This document shows, in pieces, positions 6,864 through 9,420 of a DNA stretch of 9,420 nucleotides; position 1 is the first letter of the stretch; each line of letters starts with the position of its first letter. The translations under genes and the position numbers were made by a program. The notes below the pieces were generated by a model, which searched no databases, was not told the origin of the DNA, and was given only the letters and a program-made list of their open reading frames with translations. Origin of the DNA: Sporichthyaceae bacterium. GTDB taxonomy: Bacteria; Actinomycetota; Actinomycetes; JACCYY01. The stretch lies in contig JACCYY010000009.1 of NCBI GenBank assembly GCA_013696235.1, forward strand, positions 1-9,420, read 5' to 3'.

Positions 6864-8060
6864 GTGAGTCTGCGGCGGGCTCGGATCGCGGTCGGGGTGG
6901 CGTTCGGCGTCCACGCCGCCGCGTTCGCGACCTGGGCGGCACGGATCCCCACGATTCGAGACGACCTCCGGCTGGACAATGGCGACCTGGGCGTCGCACT
7001 CGGCGGGCTGGCCGTCGGCATGTTCGTCGGGACGCGGCTGACCGGGCGCATGGAGCGCAGCGCCAGGACCGGCGTGCCGCTCCGGGTGGTCACGCCTCTG
7101 CTGTGCCTCTCGATCATCGGACCCGGTCTCGCCCGCGACCTGGTCACGTTGACGATCAGCCTCGCGGTGTTCGGCATTCTTGGCGGCCTCCTCGACGTCG
7201 TGATGAACACGCACGCCGTTGCTGTCGAGCGGCTCTACCGTCGACCGATCATGTCGAGCCTGCACGGGCTGTGGAGCATCGGCACGATGGCCGGCTCGGC
7301 CGGGGCTGCTCTGGTCGCGCGGTCCGGCGTGGAGGTCCGCGCGCACTTCGTGGTCGCCGCGGTGCTCCTGGCCGCCGCGAGCGCGCTGCCCCTCGCCGGC
7401 GCGTTGGGACACCAGGCCGAGGCGGCGACCATCGCGCACCACCACGAGACCTCGTCGACGACGCGGGCTCCCGCCGGTCTGGCCGCGCTGTTGCTGCTCG
7501 GCCTGATGGGATTCGGCTCGTTCCTGGTGGAAGGGTCCGTCGCGGACTGGAGTGCGGTGTTCCTCACCGACGAGCGCGCTGCCTCCCCTGGCTTCGCGGC
7601 ACTCGGGCTTACGGTGTTCGCCGGCGCGATGGCGGGATCCCGACTCGTCGGCGACCGCCTCGGGCTCCGGCTGGGACCCGTACGGCTCGGCCGGGTGGGT
7701 GCGGGCACTGCGCTCATCGGGTTCGCCGTCGTCCTTCTCGTCCCGTCGGCCGCGGCGGCGCTGGTCGGCTTCGGGTTGCTCGGCCTCGGCATCGGCCCGG
7801 TCGTGCCGATGGTCTTCAGCGCCGCCGGAAACACGCGCACCCCGTCTCGACCGTCCGTGCTCGGTCCGGTGGTGTCGGTCGGGTACGTGGGTGGCGTCCT
7901 CGGCCCGGTGCTGATCGGCCGGCTGGACGGGATCATCGGGCTGACGGCGGCGCTGGCTGTCCCGGCGGCCCTCGTCGCGGTCGTGCTGGTCGGCGCGCCG
8001 GTGCTCGGGGCCGCCGCCGGCAGCCCTCCCATTGGCAAGGAACCGCACATCTTTGGATAG
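6864..8060 (+). CDS. Major facilitator superfamily transporter, YbjJ-like
   Basis: A 398-residue integral membrane protein with twelve hydrophobic segments, six on each side of a hydrophilic central loop with AHHHETSSTTR (about 181-203). The block MNTHAVAVERLYRRP (114-128) followed by SSLHGLWSIG and the EGSVADWSAVFL segment (223-234) are typical, from memory, of YbjJ-type MFS proteins, whose substrates are poorly known. The GTG start at 6864 lies directly behind a leaderless-type -10, and no good ribosome binding site is needed. It is transcribed divergently from the purine operon across 136 bases, so shared regulation is possible, with a purine, urate or allantoin as a guess at substrate; nothing in the sequence proves this. 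It ends 7 bases from the stop of the opposing VOC remnant. Confidence 0.88.
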   Translation: MSLRRARIAVGVAFGVHAAAFATWAARIPTIRDDLRLDNGDLGVALGGLAVGMFVGTRLTGRMERSARTGVPLRVVTPLLCLSIIGPGLARDLVTLTISLAVFGILGGLLDVVMNTHAVAVERLYRRPIMSSLHGLWSIGTMAGSAGAALVARSGVEVRAHFVVAAVLLAAASALPLAGALGHQAEAATIAHHHETSSTTRAPAGLAALLLLGLMGFGSFLVEGSVADWSAVFLTDERAASPGFAALGLTVFAGAMAGSRLVGDRLGLRLGPVRLGRVGAGTALIGFAVVLLVPSAAAALVGFGLLGLGIGPVVPMVFSAAGNTRTPSRPSVLGPVVSVGYVGGVLGPVLIGRLDGIIGLTAALAVPAALVAVVLVGAPVLGAAAGSPPIGKEPHIFG

Positions 8061-8061
8061 C

Positions 8062-8075
8062 GGTCCGTCAGGACC
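8062..8075. terminator. Small hairpin at the convergent gene junction
   Basis: GGTCC, loop GTCA and GGACC form a perfect 5-base stem in the 7-base gap between the convergent stops, with one arm and part of the loop overlapping the end of the VOC remnant. No T-tract follows on either strand. It could act as a weak bidirectional terminator of the kind seen in GC-rich actinobacteria, or be incidental. Confidence 0.3.
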
Positions 8076-8498
8076 TCGGCGGTGCGCTCGGTGGCCAGCT
8101 CCGGTGCTCGTCGTCGATCGGGCTCATCAACCCGACCGGGTTGCCGTCAGGATCTTCCACGATCGCGTAGCGGGAGCCCCAGAACGCGTCGTACGGCGGC
8201 TGCCGGCCCGGGTGACCCGCGTCGACCAGCCCGGCGTAGACCTCGTCGACCTTGTCTCGGCTCGCCACCGAGACTCCGAGAACGGCGCCCCCGCCGGTGG
8301 CGCCCCGAAGCCGCCATCTCACATCGGCACGAACCCGATGGTGTCGAAGGCGACGCTGAGCCCGTTCGCGAGATGCGCGACGGCATGGTCGTCGCTCGCC
8401 GGGTTGATCTCCCAGCCGAGGCGACGCGAGAAGTCCAGCGTCGCACGCATGTCGGTGACGACGATGTTCAGCTGCGAGAGCGCCAACGGCCCGTGCAC
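8068..8498 (-). pseudogene. VOC (glyoxalase/bleomycin-resistance fold) family protein, frameshifted
   Basis: Two pieces of one VOC protein lie in different frames. The N-terminal piece (8498 down to 8319) reads LSQLNIVVTDMRATLDF through NGLSVAFDTIGFVPM and then meets TGA at 8321-8319. The C-terminal piece, in another frame, continues as GGGAVLGVSVASRDKVDEVY and PPYDAFWGSRYAIVEDPDG, then NPVGLMSPID, and stops at 8068. Reading the TGA as TGG and adding one G to the GGGG run at 8306-8303 restores WDGGFGGATGGG and a protein of about 143 residues, normal for this family. The usual FYRRLG appears as FSRRLG, another possible sign of drift. The start is uncertain; the GTG at 8498 is used, 88 bases after the upstream membrane-protein gene. 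The family cannot be tied to a substrate. A sequencing error could explain the shift but not easily both lesions. Confidence 0.72.
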
Positions 8499-8586
8499 CC
8501 CACGATCGTCGCAACGCACATCGGCCTCGGCAACAACGACGACAGCGACGACAGTCGGCGCGGCCTCGGCTTCCTGGACGTCCTGC
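8499..8586. other. Spacer between membrane-protein gene and VOC remnant
   Basis: These 88 bases hold no convincing gene. The only pattern is two tandem copies of the 9-base unit CGACGACAG at 8537-8554, which could be chance in GC-rich DNA. No clear minus-strand promoter is visible, so the VOC remnant may have been read from the upstream membrane-protein transcript. Confidence 0.4.
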
Positions 8587-9054
8587 TCAGCCGGACGGTC
8601 GACCAGGTCCCCTGACGCCATCCGGCAACTGATGATCATCTGCCGGCGCCGAGCGGCGCAACCACAGCAGGCCGAGCACGGGCAGCACGAGCGGGATGAA
8701 GAGGTAGCCGCGCCCGTAGACGGACCAGACCGTGGCATCGGGGAACGCGTCTGGGACGACGAGGCTCACAGTCCCGACGACCAGGACGCCGGCGAGCTCG
8801 ATCGAGCAGGCCGCGGTGGCGAGGCGGTGCGCGCCACGGCCAGGTCGCGCCAGCGCGACCGTCGCGACGACGTACACCGCGGCAGCGAAGGCGGACAGCG
8901 CGTACGCGACGGGGGCCTCGGTGAAGCGGCTCGAGATCTGCACCGCCGCCCGCGCGACCGCCGCGACGGCGAACACCGCGTACACCGCGACCAGGACCCG
9001 ACCGGCACCGTGGGCGCCCGAGGCCGGCGGCGCCGAGCCTTTCAGATCATCCAC
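8587..9054 (-). CDS. Small four-helix membrane protein of unknown function
   Basis: A 155-residue protein that I do not recognise. Four hydrophobic segments lie at about 20-40, 48-69, 79-101 and 115-132, with short loops; a conserved-looking VWSVYGRGYLFIPLVLP (109-125) leads into the last helix. The N-terminus is short, polar and Gly/Ala-rich, with no signal peptide. A polar tail of about 22 residues follows the last helix and covers an inverted repeat in the DNA. The GTG start at 9054 overlaps the upstream membrane-protein gene by 8 bases, so the two are likely co-transcribed and translationally coupled. The VOC remnant lies 88 bases downstream on the same strand. Codon use matches the surroundings, which supports a real gene. 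Confidence 0.75.
   Translation of the reverse strand: MDDLKGSAPPASGAHGAGRVLVAVYAVFAVAAVARAAVQISSRFTEAPVAYALSAFAAAVYVVATVALARPGRGAHRLATAACSIELAGVLVVGTVSLVVPDAFPDATVWSVYGRGYLFIPLVLPVLGLLWLRRSAPADDHQLPDGVRGPGRPSG
8622..8646. repeat. Imperfect palindrome in the 3' end of the membrane-protein gene
   Basis: CCGGCA, three unpaired bases ACT, the perfect palindrome GATGATCATC and TGCCGG make a nested inverted repeat. It lies within the last 20 codons of the 155-residue membrane protein, about 35 bases before its stop. It could fold into a hairpin with a bulge near the transcript end, or be a protein-binding palindrome. Confidence 0.4.
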
Positions 9055-9412
9055 CGGAGGCCAGCCACACGGAGTCCATCCGGATCAGTGTGACGACCAG
9101 GGCGAGCGCCGCCACGGCGAGGACACCACCGCTCCAGCGGTTCTTCTCCCCCACCGCCCACAACGCTCCGGCCGGAAGGACGACGAGAGCGAACGCGAGG
9201 TAGGCGACGAACAGTGCCAAGCCGTCGACCTCGGCTCCACCCGCCAGACCGATCACGGCCAGGACGGCCTGCACCAGCACGGCCAGCTCGACCAGCGCCA
9301 TCGCAGCCAGGTGCCCGACCCCGACCGGACGCCGGAAGATCATCGCGATCAAGCCGAGCAGCGCGAGAACGCCGCAGCCGAGCGAGATCGCTGTGACGAG
9401 CCCGTCCCGCAC
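9047..9412 (-). CDS. Small four-helix membrane protein of unknown function
   Basis: A 121-residue, almost wholly hydrophobic protein with four predicted membrane segments at about 5-25, 36-57, 64-86 and 94-112. Short basic or polar loops contain FRRPVG (26-31) and GEKNRWSGG (88-96). I do not recognise a family. The visible start is a GTG at 9412; the frame remains open to the window edge eight bases further, so the true start could lie outside and the ribosome binding site cannot be judged. The stop overlaps the next membrane-protein gene by 8 bases. The pair probably forms one transcription unit and perhaps one complex, which is inference from overlap and similar topology. Confidence 0.72.
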   Translation of the reverse strand: MRDGLVTAISLGCGVLALLGLIAMIFRRPVGVGHLAAMALVELAVLVQAVLAVIGLAGGAEVDGLALFVAYLAFALVVLPAGALWAVGEKNRWSGGVLAVAALALVVTLIRMDSVWLASGG

Positions 9413-9420
9413 CCCAGCCC

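Noticed and set aside
6783..8048. Open frame of 421 codons on the minus strand opposite the MFS gene
   Set aside because: Its product is rich in Arg, Gln, His and Glu with no recognisable domain, while the opposite strand encodes a clear 12-helix transporter. It is a shadow frame.
8537..8554. Two tandem copies of CGACGACAG as a possible repeat array
   Set aside because: Only two 9-base copies of a CGA-rich unit occur, with no further copies or flanking structure; chance is a sufficient explanation in DNA of this composition.
8499..8738. Upstream extension of the VOC N-terminal frame
   Set aside because: It overlaps the end of the membrane-protein gene and reads as low-complexity Ser/Cys/Arg and Val runs without VOC similarity.
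1..9420. CRISPR arrays, tRNA genes, insertion sequences, att sites or defence systems
   Set aside because: No regularly spaced repeats, tRNA cloverleaf sequence, transposase or integrase motifs were found on either strand.

Overview
The window reads as chromosomal DNA of a high-GC Gram-positive bacterium (Actinomycetota). It is very GC-rich with G/C-biased third codon positions, GTG starts are frequent, genes are packed with 4-base start/stop overlaps, and one promoter looks leaderless. I cannot name the genus from sequence alone.

Bases 1-6727 hold one compact minus-strand operon for oxidative purine breakdown. In transcription order it encodes OHCU decarboxylase (uraD), hydroxyisourate hydrolase (uraH), urate oxidase (pucL), the FAD subunit (pucC) and 2Fe-2S subunit (pucE) of xanthine dehydrogenase, an 8-oxoguanine-deaminase-like amidohydrolase, and the molybdopterin subunit of xanthine dehydrogenase (pucD). 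The last gene runs off the left edge and lacks roughly its last 50 codons. Together these convert hypoxanthine/xanthine to urate, then to 5-hydroxyisourate, OHCU and (S)-allantoin. The deaminase is predicted to add a second entry to urate from oxidised guanine. Junctions are 3-4 base gaps or 4-base ATGA/GTGA overlaps, which indicates one transcript with translational coupling.

Bases 6728-6863 are a 137-base divergent intergenic region. It carries a good leaderless-type promoter for the plus-strand gene and a short inverted repeat. The plus-strand gene (6864-8060) is a 12-TM major facilitator of the YbjJ-like type with unknown substrate. Its position suggests, but does not show, a link to purine transport.

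Bases 8061-9420 return to the minus strand. A VOC/glyoxalase-fold gene is broken by an in-frame stop and a frame change (8068-8498). Upstream of it are two overlapping genes for small four-helix membrane proteins of unknown function. The VOC gene and the MFS gene converge only 7 bases apart, with a small hairpin at the junction.

The window is mostly a well-understood catabolic locus. I found no convincing sign of an undescribed system. The points most worth checking are the deaminase embedded between xanthine dehydrogenase subunit genes, the decayed VOC gene, the divergent transporter and the uncharacterised membrane protein pair. No tRNA, rRNA, CRISPR array, insertion sequence or phage gene was seen, and no gene-free stretch exceeds 300 bases.
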